This document shows positions 9,355 to 18,111 of a DNA stretch of 64,000 bases, piece after piece. This stretch comes from an uncultured Clostridia bacterium. GTDB taxonomy: Bacteria > Bacillota > Clostridia > UBA1381. The translations under genes and the position numbers were made by a program. The stretch lies in NCBI GenBank assembly GCA_947591315.1, contig CANQDD010000001.1:1-64000 (forward strand), read 5' to 3'. Each line of letters begins with the position of its first letter. Position 1 is the first letter of the stretch. The notes beneath the pieces were generated by a model. The model did no database searches. It was not told the DNA's origin and worked only from the letters and a program-made list of their open reading frames with translations.

Positions 9355-9405
9355 ACTTTTTGATTACCACAAATTCATTATACTTTTTGGTAATCAAAAA
9401 GTCAA
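9355..9405 (-). promoter_or_regulatory. Sigma-A-type promoter (TTGACT-17-TATAAT) within a perfect 14-bp inverted-repeat operator
   Basis: ACTTTTTGATTACC (9355-9368) and its exact reverse complement GGTAATCAAAAAGT (9389-9402). Confidence 0.75.
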
Positions 9406-9454
9406 TAGGCTTTCACAAAATGTAATCTAATTGTAATATTATGTAACCAAGCAT

Positions 9455-9483
9455 TTGACTTAACAAAACTGTGGTGTTATAAT
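9455..9483 (+). promoter_or_regulatory. Promoter TTGACT-17-TATAAT upstream of the zinc-ribbon gene
   Basis: ttgact at 9455-9460, tataat at 9478-9483. Confidence 0.7.
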
Positions 9484-9504
9484 AAGGAAAAGAAGGTGAG
9501 AAAA

Positions 9505-9996
9505 ATGGCTCTCAATTCCAAAAATGTTGTAAAATATTGTGGTAAATGCCATCAAACTGGTGAAAATGTCACTGGCTTCGGAAGAAATCTCTTAGAATAT
9601 CACAGAGGATATATTTTTTGCGAGGATTCAACCAATGTATGCGAATATTGTGGCGGACAGTTAAAAGACACTGGTATTAACAAAGACGATTATGTCACAA
9701 TAGCTAAAATATCAAATGGAAATCGTCAACTTCTTGAAGCCATGATAGGCCTCAAGCAAAAAGACATCATAGAATACGAACTCAAAATGAGTCAATTCCG
9801 CGCCCAAGCACAACAGCAAAGAACTTCACAAAAAAGTGCGGTAAGTAACAATAAACCCAAGTGCCCCACCTGCGGCTCTACCAATGTAGAAAAAATCTCC
9901 ACAACCAGCAAAGTCGTCGGTGGCGCCTTATTTGGGTTGTTTAGCAGTAATGTACGTAATACAATGCGGTGCAAACATTGTGGGTATAAGTGGTAA
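9505..9996 (+). CDS. Zinc-ribbon protein (two Cys4-type segments)
   Basis: CGKCHQTG...CEYCGG and C-terminal CPTCGSTNVEKIS...MRCKHCGYKW; ATG 9505 with RBS gaaggtgag. Confidence 0.7.
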   Translation: MALNSKNVVKYCGKCHQTGENVTGFGRNLLEYHRGYIFCEDSTNVCEYCGGQLKDTGINKDDYVTIAKISNGNRQLLEAMIGLKQKDIIEYELKMSQFRAQAQQQRTSQKSAVSNNKPKCPTCGSTNVEKISTTSKVVGGALFGLFSSNVRNTMRCKHCGYKW

Positions 9997-10145
9997 GGGG
10001 TGTTATTACGTCACTATATGTCGTTATTCATTCAACAATCAAAAATTGCTTTAGAATATTCTCGGCGTCAAGCCAGAAAATTTATACTACGAATGTATGA
10101 TGAAAGGCATACCGCAAAAAAGGAGTTATTCGACAAATGACTCCT

Positions 10146-10646
10146 TTATGTTTGCCTATGTACAATAATATCATATAATATCTTTAACATTTTAACGCCG
10201 CTTTTAAAATATTTCATTATGGTTTCAATGCTTGAAGTAACATTATCTTTACCATGGGCGAAATCGTTTCTAAGTCTAACAAGAGAATTTATGTCAGCTT
10301 TAATATTGCCAGTTTTTATCTTATCCTTAAATGCTTCTGCCCACTGAGGATTTATCTCTTCAAGAAATTTTGTCACAACACCAGTCGAAGGATTGGCAGA
10401 ACTATCAACAACCATATGTTCTAAATAACTACATGCTTCTCTATTTGCATTGATAGTTAAATAATCAAATAATATATTTTTAAATATTATCTCAATCATA
10501 CCGCAAGCGCGAATTGTAGCATATGATATTAAGTAGCGATTATATGAACTTGATATATTTTTATTGACCCATTTTCTAATTGCTAATAATTCGCTGCTCA
10601 CATCCTTAAGTGTGTCACGATATTCACCATTCATAGTCCACCCCAT
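10146..10646 (-). CDS. HEPN-domain protein (RiboL-PSP/MAE-like) with RxxxxH motif
   Basis: All-helical protein; LRNDFAHGK matches the HEPN R-polar-xxx-H catalytic signature; overlaps the end of the DUF262 reading. Confidence 0.65.
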   Translation of the reverse strand: MGWTMNGEYRDTLKDVSSELLAIRKWVNKNISSSYNRYLISYATIRACGMIEIIFKNILFDYLTINANREACSYLEHMVVDSSANPSTGVVTKFLEEINPQWAEAFKDKIKTGNIKADINSLVRLRNDFAHGKDNVTSSIETIMKYFKSGVKMLKILYDIIVHRQT

Positions 10647-12124
10647 AGAGATGCTGGCAAGCTAATTCTATACGAGTACGTATATTGGGAACATCAGTTG
10701 TTCTGGCTTTTATAGAGCCAATAAACTTATCATCACACAATAGATTCATATACTTATCGTAGTTTGCTTCTAATACCTTACCCGAGACGCCAACTGTGAC
10801 TACATATGCGGTTGCCACCATTATTGCATCAAATATTGCAGGATTAATATTTTTTTGTAAAAATAACCTCTGCGCGAGATCCATCTTTGTTTGATGTTGT
10901 GTCATAAGAAGTTACTTTAGCATTTCTAAAGGCATAGTTCTCCAAAGTAGAATATATAACTTTTACAACATCAACAAATAATTGTTTCTTCCCCTCATAT
11001 TCTTCATCTGACATATTCCTATGGTCACCCATATAAATATTCAAATATTTAGTCAAGTTGATCTGTGCTTGCTTACCTTCTTTTCTGTTATGCAAGTCAC
11101 ACATAGCAAAGAATCGCAAGATTAATTCTAAATCAGCCATTCTTGAATCTTCATCTTGTAACTTTAATAACAATCTCCAATATCTGTTTTTGTTGACATC
11201 AAACAACAAATCGTTAAATCGTCCCTGATAAACGCAATTGCGTATTTCTTGCGGTTTTAGAATCTTACCAGTTGTATTAATTCTCTCAAACACCTGATAC
11301 ATTCCAGTATTGTTTTTGGGGCGTTTTTGCTCAAATATAATGGCATGTATTGTCGTATTGCGTATTTTTCTTTGTTCTTCTGGGGTTAATTCTGCAAAAG
11401 TCTTATTGCGCCACTTTTCATTGATAGATTCACTATTTAATAATTTAAATGATTTATTGTCTCCGCCAAATATGCCATTAATAAAGTCGTTTACGGTCAT
11501 TATGCGCTGAAATCCGTCAACAATAAGTAATGTTTCATTCTTTTCTTTTGCTAAAAAGATACTTGGTACCGGCAGCCCTAATAGGACAGAATCAATAAAC
11601 CTACTTGCTTCTTTCTTTGTCCATACATACTTTCGCTGCAACTCAGGCTTCAATAAATCACCATCATTATACATGGTAAGCAACTCTCTAAAAGACAAAT
11701 CCGCTCCCCAAGAAGTTATGTCGTATAAATCGTTGTCAGAATAATTTTCTTCCTCATCTTTTATAGAAGCTAATTTAAGCGATGATTCCATAGATAATTC
11801 CTCCCTAGTACTATATCTCTGACACAATTCAGAAAATGATATAAAATTCCAAAATATATCATAATCAATTATATAACATCTACAAGAAGAATTCAAGATA
11901 CGATGTGAAATTTTATGATAATTTTTTGATATATACAACAAATAAGACAAATATCTTTTATTTGGGGATACAATATATCGCTCAGCACCATATTTAATAA
12001 GAAACAAATCGTTCATTGATATATATTCATCAAATTTCCCGAAGCTATTGGTATTAATATTATCACCAATAAATATAGGGTGCAATTCTAACAACTCCTT
12101 AATTGACATTACTACTTCGTGCAT
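10624..12124 (-). pseudogene. DUF262 (GmrS/ParB-like nuclease-fold) protein, frameshifted at an A7 tract (10850-10856)
   Basis: 426-aa ORF with LLKPELQRKYVWTKKEASRFIDSVLLGLPVPSIFLAK and IVDGFQRIMTV; removing one A joins it to the 93-aa ORF: ...EVIFTKNINPAIFDAIMVATAYVV... Confidence 0.7.
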
Positions 12125-12302
12125 AATACCACCTCCACATATATTAATCTACTTATATTATTCTCTGATTAATGGTAAATATGATTGAGTTGTGGGCATA
12201 CACAATATTACAACTTCGTTACAAACGCACGCGTTCTATTTGTGCCCGTCTTGACATTATATATCCTCATGAGTATAATGAATATGTAAAATTCTTTAAA
12301 TA

Positions 12303-12833
12303 GTGAGTGATTCAATAATGGCTTTTACCGTTCTCAACGCGATTGATACGAAAGTGCCGCAACCGCCTTTTTACTTGAGTGGATTAATCCATGTATTTGC
12401 CACGTGTAAAATTGACACGCACCTCATCAAATTGTTTGAAAACGTATTCTATGCAATTGACCGACAATTAGACTGCGAGAAGCGATTGTATCATGTTCAA
12501 TTAACCCCAGTCACCTGCATTGTTTCCGACAATGATGTCTTTTCTGTAAAATTATCAGACACTACATTGGCGGCTACGGGCGCTATAGCATGTTATTGTA
12601 TTAGCAAATGGCAACATTTCGACGACCAGCACATATGTACGTTTATCGCAGAAGAACTGTACCATCATTTTTGGGCAATAATCAATGAATTGGACGTCAA
12701 TTTTAAGGTTATCGAAGTCCTCCGCCATATATACCCAAATATCAAAATAAGCGACGTCTACTCTATTCAAGAAATGAGAGAAGAAGCAATTCGTCTCAAA
12801 AGAACCGATATTGACTTCGACTCCTTATGCTAA
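12303..12833 (+). CDS. Hypothetical protein
   Basis: 176-aa ORF; contains CTFIAEELYHHFWAIINELDVNFKVIEVL; divergent from DUF262. Confidence 0.5.
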   Translation: MSDSIMAFTVLNAIDTKVPQPPFYLSGLIHVFATCKIDTHLIKLFENVFYAIDRQLDCEKRLYHVQLTPVTCIVSDNDVFSVKLSDTTLAATGAIACYCISKWQHFDDQHICTFIAEELYHHFWAIINELDVNFKVIEVLRHIYPNIKISDVYSIQEMREEAIRLKRTDIDFDSLC

Positions 12834-12834
12834 C

Positions 12835-13092
12835 CTACTTGCCAACAACATCATTCTGCTTTGCAACTTTCTTAATATCAAGGTTACACCCCAACCACGG
12901 CTCTACAACAGCAAATTGCGCTTCCTGCATTTGTTCATCTACAAGCGACAAAATTATCTGCACATCTTTATAGCACAATTTCTGATAAAGAAGCGAATCT
13001 CCTATACGAGAAGCAATCGCTATGACCTTTTGTTTGCGTTCTTCTGGCAACTGATATAATGCCTTGTTAAGTTCTTTATTTGATAAAGCCAT
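12835..13092 (-). CDS. Hypothetical protein
   Basis: 85-aa ORF, ATG start, preceded by aaggagaaat on the minus strand. Confidence 0.5.
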   Translation of the reverse strand: MALSNKELNKALYQLPEERKQKVIAIASRIGDSLLYQKLCYKDVQIILSLVDEQMQEAQFAVVEPWLGCNLDIKKVAKQNDVVGK

Positions 13093-13539
13093 TTTTCATA
13101 TTTCTCCTTAATTCACTTTATTGTCCTTCTTATCAACCTCGGCAATGGAGGCTCACAATATACATGAAAGTGAGCGATAAGATAACTCACTGCTGGTATG
13201 TGCGTATAGCAGTCATGCTCTGCTCGTCGTCGAGCGCCTATTATCACAGCATCGTTGCATATAACCGTGACCACCGGTTGTCGCTACAGTGAGGGCTTGT
13301 CATGAGACCTATCCCTGCGGACAGTTCCAGTGTATGGATTTTTACAGCCAAATGAGGCGAGTACCATACAGTGTAGGAATTTCCCCGCATATTGCGGCTT
13401 CGTTTACAGCAGTGTATCTCACTGCCGATTATATGAAAAACACGGTGTTCCGCCAAAACACATATAATTGTCGATATATTTATGAGATGAAGGCGACGTA
13501 TTTGCCTCCGTCTACCGACGTTTTTAAATCCAGCGAATA

Positions 13540-13870
13540 ATCCCACGCCAAGTCCAAGCGTGCCAAGTGGTGTCAAAGCCTTAGTAATACCATCAAGAGC
13601 TTTAACTCCTACCGTACCCAAATCTACAAAGAATTTAAGCACACCTGAATCAAGAAGTGATGAGGAAAATGCTTCAAAAGAAGCTGATAAACGGTCAAGA
13701 GAATACTGAATAGACTTCTCATAATTCTCTTGCTCTCGCATTGCACTACCCGCACTATCCTCGGCGGTAGCATAAGCCTCTTTTATCATGTCGATATTAT
13801 CCAGTGCAGCCGCCAAAGCATTACCCTGTCGCTTACCGGCAAGCGCTTCCAACAATGCCGCTTGGTCTAT
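13540..13870 (-). pseudogene. Fragment of a phage tail tape-measure protein
   Basis: IDQAALLEALAGKRQGNALAAALDNIDMIKEAYATAEDSAGSAMREQENYEKSIQYSLDRLSASFEAFSSSLLDSGVLKFFVDLGT is typical tape-measure sequence, truncated at both ends. Confidence 0.7.
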
Positions 13871-14312
13871 TATCCTTTATATGGTACTTGACAACACTGT
13901 TATAGAATCTCTCATCAGACGCTAATGCCCTGTCATCAGCTTTTATTACCCATAGTATCAAGTCAAGCTCTGGCAACAGCCCTGCGTACAGCTCGGCATA
14001 TTCATTGTCGCGCTCATTGTTTTCACCCACGCCAGGTACATCTACAAGGGTTACGCCCTTTCCGCTTTCGTCCATACTTATCAGGACTTCCTGCGGTCTG
14101 CGTGTGCATGCTTCAACATCACTTACGGGGCATAAGTCTTTACCGAACAATGCGTTGCACAGGCTGGACTTGCCTACGCCCGTTTTGCCGAATACCCCGA
14201 TTTTAGGTCTGTAGTTAAGTATTTCATTTATTCTGTGTGAGATTTGATTCTGCTGTTCTTGTGTTACTTCTACACCGCTGTTTCTAAGCGAATCAAATAT
14301 ATTATTTTCCAT
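13833..14312 (-). pseudogene. Truncated Era/YeeP-like GTPase (G1-G3 only)
   Basis: GVFGKTGVGKSSLCNALFG, LVDVPGVGENNERD; homology stops around KYHIKD, before any NKxD motif, where tape-measure sequence begins. Confidence 0.7.
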
Positions 14313-14340
14313 TTTTTACCTTACTTCCATTGTGTTTTTA

Positions 14341-14709
14341 TTAGTTGTCTGATGGTTTTTTCAGAGAAGCGCGAATTATCCGCCTTACAGTTTTTTCCGA
14401 ATAATCATACTTTTTCGCCAGCATGGCGGTATTTTTTCCGTCGTACTCCTGCACTATCATCTCCTTTACATATTTCGGGTCGAAAAATTTGACGGGAAAG
14501 CATACCTGCGTCCCCTTGAACATGTGGTGAATCGTCATAGCCGCGTCGAGTCCAAGCTCCTCGCTTATATCTCTGTATACCTTGTTAAGCAGATTTTTGC
14601 TGTCCTCGCTCATCGAAATCACCTCTCTTTGGTATTGTAGCATACCTTTTGGAACGATACAAATCCCATTGTCCTTGGAATTTTCCATAAATTTGTCCGT
14701 AGTATTCAT
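14341..14709 (-). CDS. Mor-family transcriptional regulator-like protein
   Basis: DISEELGLDAAMTIHHMFKGTQVCFPVKFFDPKYVKEMIVQEYDGKNTAMLAKKYDYSEKTVRRII. Confidence 0.75.
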   Translation of the reverse strand: MNTTDKFMENSKDNGICIVPKGMLQYQREVISMSEDSKNLLNKVYRDISEELGLDAAMTIHHMFKGTQVCFPVKFFDPKYVKEMIVQEYDGKNTAMLAKKYDYSEKTVRRIIRASLKKPSDN

Positions 14710-15059
14710 AGACTGACTCCTTCCTTTACGATTGGCGGAGCATATTTTACGGGGAATAGGATTGTGACGGTAAAATCGGAGCTTAATATGTACAGAGTTT
14801 TCAGGTAATTATCGGACACTATATCGGTAAATTCAGGTATTACGCGCTCTATCGGCTCGTGGAATATGTTTTCGAGGTCGGCTAATTCGCCCTCATTTTC
14901 GATTATCAGCACATATCCGCCGAGATTGGCGTCCGTCCTGTCAGTACCGTAGCAGCTATCCAATACACACAGCGTATCGCTCACAGCCGCTTTAAGTTCC
15001 TCGGACATTTTACTTGCGGTTAGTTCTTTTTGTGAAAAAAATTTTTTCATAGACCTCAT
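14706..15059 (-). CDS. Hypothetical protein upstream of and overlapping the Mor-like gene
   Basis: 117-aa ORF overlapping the Mor-like start by 4 nt. Confidence 0.5.
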   Translation of the reverse strand: MRSMKKFFSQKELTASKMSEELKAAVSDTLCVLDSCYGTDRTDANLGGYVLIIENEGELADLENIFHEPIERVIPEFTDIVSDNYLKTLYILSSDFTVTILFPVKYAPPIVKEGVSL

Positions 15060-15176
15060 CCTTTCTATATACGGATTATGATATATTCATATCGAAATAA
15101 TAATATCCGCTTGAAAGAATGATTGATACGGAGCTAATGTAAACTGTAGTTGTCTTGTAGTTAAATTTTCGGACAT

Positions 15177-15212
15177 AAAAACACCATGAATCGTAGGTGA
15201 TTCATGGTGTTT
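15177..15212 (-). terminator. Terminator downstream of tRNA-Ser
   Basis: Minus strand AAACACCATGAATCacctacGATTCATGGTGTTTTTA. Confidence 0.8.
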
Positions 15213-15238
15213 CGCCGTTTTCCCACGGTGGGAATTGA

Positions 15239-15329
15239 TGGCGGAGAAGGAGGGATTTGAACCCTCGCGCCGGTTTCCCGACCTACACCCTTAGCAGGGG
15301 CGCCTCTTCGGCCTCTTGAGTACTTCTCC
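15239..15329 (-). tRNA. tRNA-Ser(GCT)
   Basis: Reverse complement GGAGAAGTACTCAAGAGGCCGAAGAGGCGCCCCTGCTAAGGGTGTAGGTCGGGAAACCGGCGCGAGGGTTCAAATCCCTCCTTCTCCGCCA; GGAGAAG/CTTCTCC acceptor, long variable arm, encoded CCA. Confidence 0.93.
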
Positions 15330-15420
15330 GTAAAGACAGCATACGGTGATTTTCGGGCAGCCGCCGCTCTAAAAAGCAGCCCGCGCCGTACGCAGTACCA
15401 ATATTGATAATTGTAATGAA

Positions 15421-15508
15421 TGGAGGAGAGAGCGGGATTCGAACCCGCGAGCGCTCGCACGCTGCCGGTTTTCAAGACCGGTGCTTTCAACCACTCAGCC
15501 ATCTCTCC
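15421..15508 (-). tRNA. tRNA-Ser(TGA)
   Basis: Reverse complement GGAGAGATGGCTGAGTGGTTGAAAGCACCGGTCTTGAAAACCGGCAGCGTGCGAGCGCTCGCGGGTTCGAATCCCGCTCTCTCCTCCA. Confidence 0.93.
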
Positions 15509-15749
15509 GCTTTCGCGTCAAATTCACTGACGCAGACTATTATAACAAAAACGCGGTTTAATGTCAATAGTTTTTTTCTAAAAGTTTGAAATGAGCCGCC
15601 GCGTGTATTTTCATCACGTCCGTCTTGCAAATTTTACCGAAAACTATTTTGCATATTATTTTAGCTTGCGTGCAAAATAGTATCAGTGTCGATGAAATTC
15701 GACACGATTAAATAGATTTGGGACTTTGAATGTGAAGGAGGGAACAGAA

Positions 15750-15941
15750 ATGGCAAAGAGCAAAATCAACATTCCGCAGGCTAAGCAGGCTATGGATCAG
15801 TTCAAGATGGAGGCTGCACGTGAGGTAGGCGTTAACCTTTCACAGGGTTACAACGGCGACATCACATCGAAGCAGGCAGGTTCGGTAGGCGGTCAGATGG
15901 TTAAGAAGATGATCGAGGATTATGAGAGCAGACTTAAGTAA
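15750..15941 (+). CDS. Alpha/beta-type small acid-soluble spore protein
   Basis: MAKSKINIPQAKQAMDQFKMEAAREVGVNLSQGYNGDITSKQAGSVGGQMVKKMIEDYE; RBS aaggaggg. Confidence 0.95.
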   Translation: MAKSKINIPQAKQAMDQFKMEAAREVGVNLSQGYNGDITSKQAGSVGGQMVKKMIEDYESRLK

Positions 15942-15983
15942 TCGAGTCTTGTGATAATTCTTTATCTTTAATTTGAACCGCAA

Positions 15984-16027
15984 TGAAAAAGGTTATTAAA
16001 AATGGTTTCATTTTTAATAACCTTTTT
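15984..16027 (+). terminator. Hairpin terminator between SASP and the convergent amidohydrolase
   Basis: AAAAGGTTATTAAAAATGgtttCATTTTTAATAACCTTTTTT. Confidence 0.85.
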
Positions 16028-16030
16028 TAC

Positions 16031-17182
16031 TTATTTAATCTTAACGCCGTCTATGAACACCATGACGCATTTCGCGTCAAAACGCGTCGGCAAATCGGTA
16101 AACACCGCTATATCCGCGTCCTTGCCGACCTCCAAAGAGCCGACCCTGTCGTCGATGCGGCAGTTTTTCGCCGCGGCGCTCGTTACCGCACTTAACGCCT
16201 TGTCCTCGTCCATGCCGTGCTTTACCGACATAGCGGCGCAAAGCGGCAGATGCTCTATCGTTATTTCGGGGTGGTCTGTGATAATCGCCACATCTATACC
16301 GCGCTCCGACAAATTCCTGTACGTGTCGAACGTGAGGTTTTTAAGCTCCGGCTTACTCCTGTCGGACAGCGTCGGACCGAGCATGACGGGGATTTTTTCG
16401 CGTTCGAGTATCGGTGCGACAGCGTCGCCGTCGGAGCAGTGCTCAATCGTAATATCGACGTCAAACTCTTTGCCTATCCTTATCGCGGTACAAATATCGT
16501 CCGCGCGGTGAGCGTGGATTTTAACGGGAATTTCCCGTTTAAGCACGGGTATCATCGCCTCAAGCTTAATATCAAACTCCGGCTTTTCGTTATTCTCGCT
16601 GTCAGAGGTATACGCTTCAAGCTTTTCCATGTAATCCCTCGACTTAATAAACAGCTCGCGTATCAGCGCGACCGTGCCCATGCGCGTAACGGGAGCCTCC
16701 TCCTTTTCGCTGTACACAGCCTTCGGGTTCTCACCGAGCGCCATTTTCATCGCGGCGGGCGCTTTTACAATCATATCGTCAATACATATGCCGCACGTCT
16801 TTACAGCCGCGAACTGACCGCCCACGGGGTTAGCGCTGCCGGGACCGGTTACGACCGTTGTAATGCCCGCGCCGCGCGCCTCTTTAAAACCGCGGTCAAA
16901 CGGATTTATGCCGTCGATCGCGCGAAGGTGGGGCATAACGGGATCGCTGTCCTCGTTACCGTCGTCACCCTCAAAGCCTATGGAATCCTCAAACATTCCG
17001 ACGTGGCAGTGCGCGTCAATAAGACCGGGCATAACGACCATGCCTTCCGCGTCAACAACGCTGTCGGCAGCCTGTTCATCAGCGCCGACATATAAAATCT
17101 TTTCGTCAAACAGTACGCAGCCGTTTTCGATAACGTCACCCGCCATGGTGACGATTTTTCCGTTTTTGATAAGTGTTTTCAT
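16031..17182 (-). CDS. Amidohydrolase family protein
   Basis: VVMPGLIDAHCHVG, IPVKIHAHRADDI, VAIITDHPEIT, VGSLEVGKDADIAVF. Confidence 0.9.
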   Translation of the reverse strand: MKTLIKNGKIVTMAGDVIENGCVLFDEKILYVGADEQAADSVVDAEGMVVMPGLIDAHCHVGMFEDSIGFEGDDGNEDSDPVMPHLRAIDGINPFDRGFKEARGAGITTVVTGPGSANPVGGQFAAVKTCGICIDDMIVKAPAAMKMALGENPKAVYSEKEEAPVTRMGTVALIRELFIKSRDYMEKLEAYTSDSENNEKPEFDIKLEAMIPVLKREIPVKIHAHRADDICTAIRIGKEFDVDITIEHCSDGDAVAPILEREKIPVMLGPTLSDRSKPELKNLTFDTYRNLSERGIDVAIITDHPEITIEHLPLCAAMSVKHGMDEDKALSAVTSAAAKNCRIDDRVGSLEVGKDADIAVFTDLPTRFDAKCVMVFIDGVKIK

Positions 17183-18111
17183 ACGCTTTTAATTCCCAAT
17201 TCATTCACATAATTTATCGCGCTGTTCGCCGCGACCGCGCCGTCAGCCGCAGCGGTTATTACCTGACGCAGCGGCGACACCCTTACGTCACCGGCGGCGT
17301 AAATACCGCGTATATTTGTCGCGAGGTACATATCCGTCTTTATAAATCCTCTTTCGCACAGCGCTATACCCGTTTCGCCAGCGAGCGCCGACGAAGGCAC
17401 AATACCTATCGCCACGATCGCGCCCGACGCTTGCAGTACATTTTTTTCACCCGTTACCACATTCTTTACCGACACGCTTTCAAGCGAAGCCGTACCGTTA
17501 AACCGCTCAACGACCGTATCCGTAAGAATCGTTATTTTACCGTTCGACCTTGCTCTTTCGAGAAGCGACGCGCTCGCCTTAAACCGCTTTGAGCGGTTCA
17601 ATACATACACCTTCGAGCAGAGCGTCGCAAGATAAATCGCGTCCTCCATAGCTGTGTTACCGCCGCCCACGACACATACCGCCTTATCCTTGAAAAACGC
17701 GCCGTCGCACGTTGCGCAGTACGACACGCCCGCGCCCGTAAGCTCCGTTTCACCGGGTGCGCCGAGCGTTTTCGGCTCCGCGCCCGTCGCGAAAATTACG
17801 GCTTTTGTCATGTACTTGTTTCTGCGCGTGTGTATAACCTTAACGTCGTATTCGGCGTTTTCGATTGACTTCACGTTATCTCTCAAAAATGTAACGTCAT
17901 ACTTTTTCGCGTGCTTTTCAATCGCCGCCGCAAGCTCCTCTCCGGTGGGGTTGTCCGCAAAACCGGGGTAGTTGTCTATTTCGTGCGTCTTTAATACCTG
18001 ACCGCCGCACGCGAGCTTTTCAAGCACAAGCGTTTTCATGCCGCCGCGCGCCGCGTAAATAGCCGCGCTCATTCCCGCCGCGCCGCCGCCTATTATTGCC
18101 ACATCATACAT
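17179..18111 (-). CDS. Thioredoxin-disulfide reductase family protein
   Basis: MYDVAIIGGGAAGMSAAIYAAR, CATCDGAFF, VVGGGNTAMEDA, GIYAAGDVR. Confidence 0.88.
   Translation of the reverse strand: MYDVAIIGGGAAGMSAAIYAARGGMKTLVLEKLACGGQVLKTHEIDNYPGFADNPTGEELAAAIEKHAKKYDVTFLRDNVKSIENAEYDVKVIHTRRNKYMTKAVIFATGAEPKTLGAPGETELTGAGVSYCATCDGAFFKDKAVCVVGGGNTAMEDAIYLATLCSKVYVLNRSKRFKASASLLERARSNGKITILTDTVVERFNGTASLESVSVKNVVTGEKNVLQASGAIVAIGIVPSSALAGETGIALCERGFIKTDMYLATNIRGIYAAGDVRVSPLRQVITAAADGAVAANSAINYVNELGIKSV

Larger units (their letters stand above)
6829..15261. mobile_element. Integrated genomic island / decayed prophage-like element at tRNA-Ser(GCT)
   Basis: Identical 23-bp direct repeats (tggcggagaaggagggatttgaa) at 6829-6851 and 15239-15261, the latter being the tRNA-Ser 3' end; AT-rich interior with phage-type genes and pseudogenes; no integrase recognised. 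Confidence 0.85.

Noticed and set aside
15161-15502. 113-aa minus-strand ORF
   Set aside because: Runs through two tRNA-Ser genes; a non-coding artefact.
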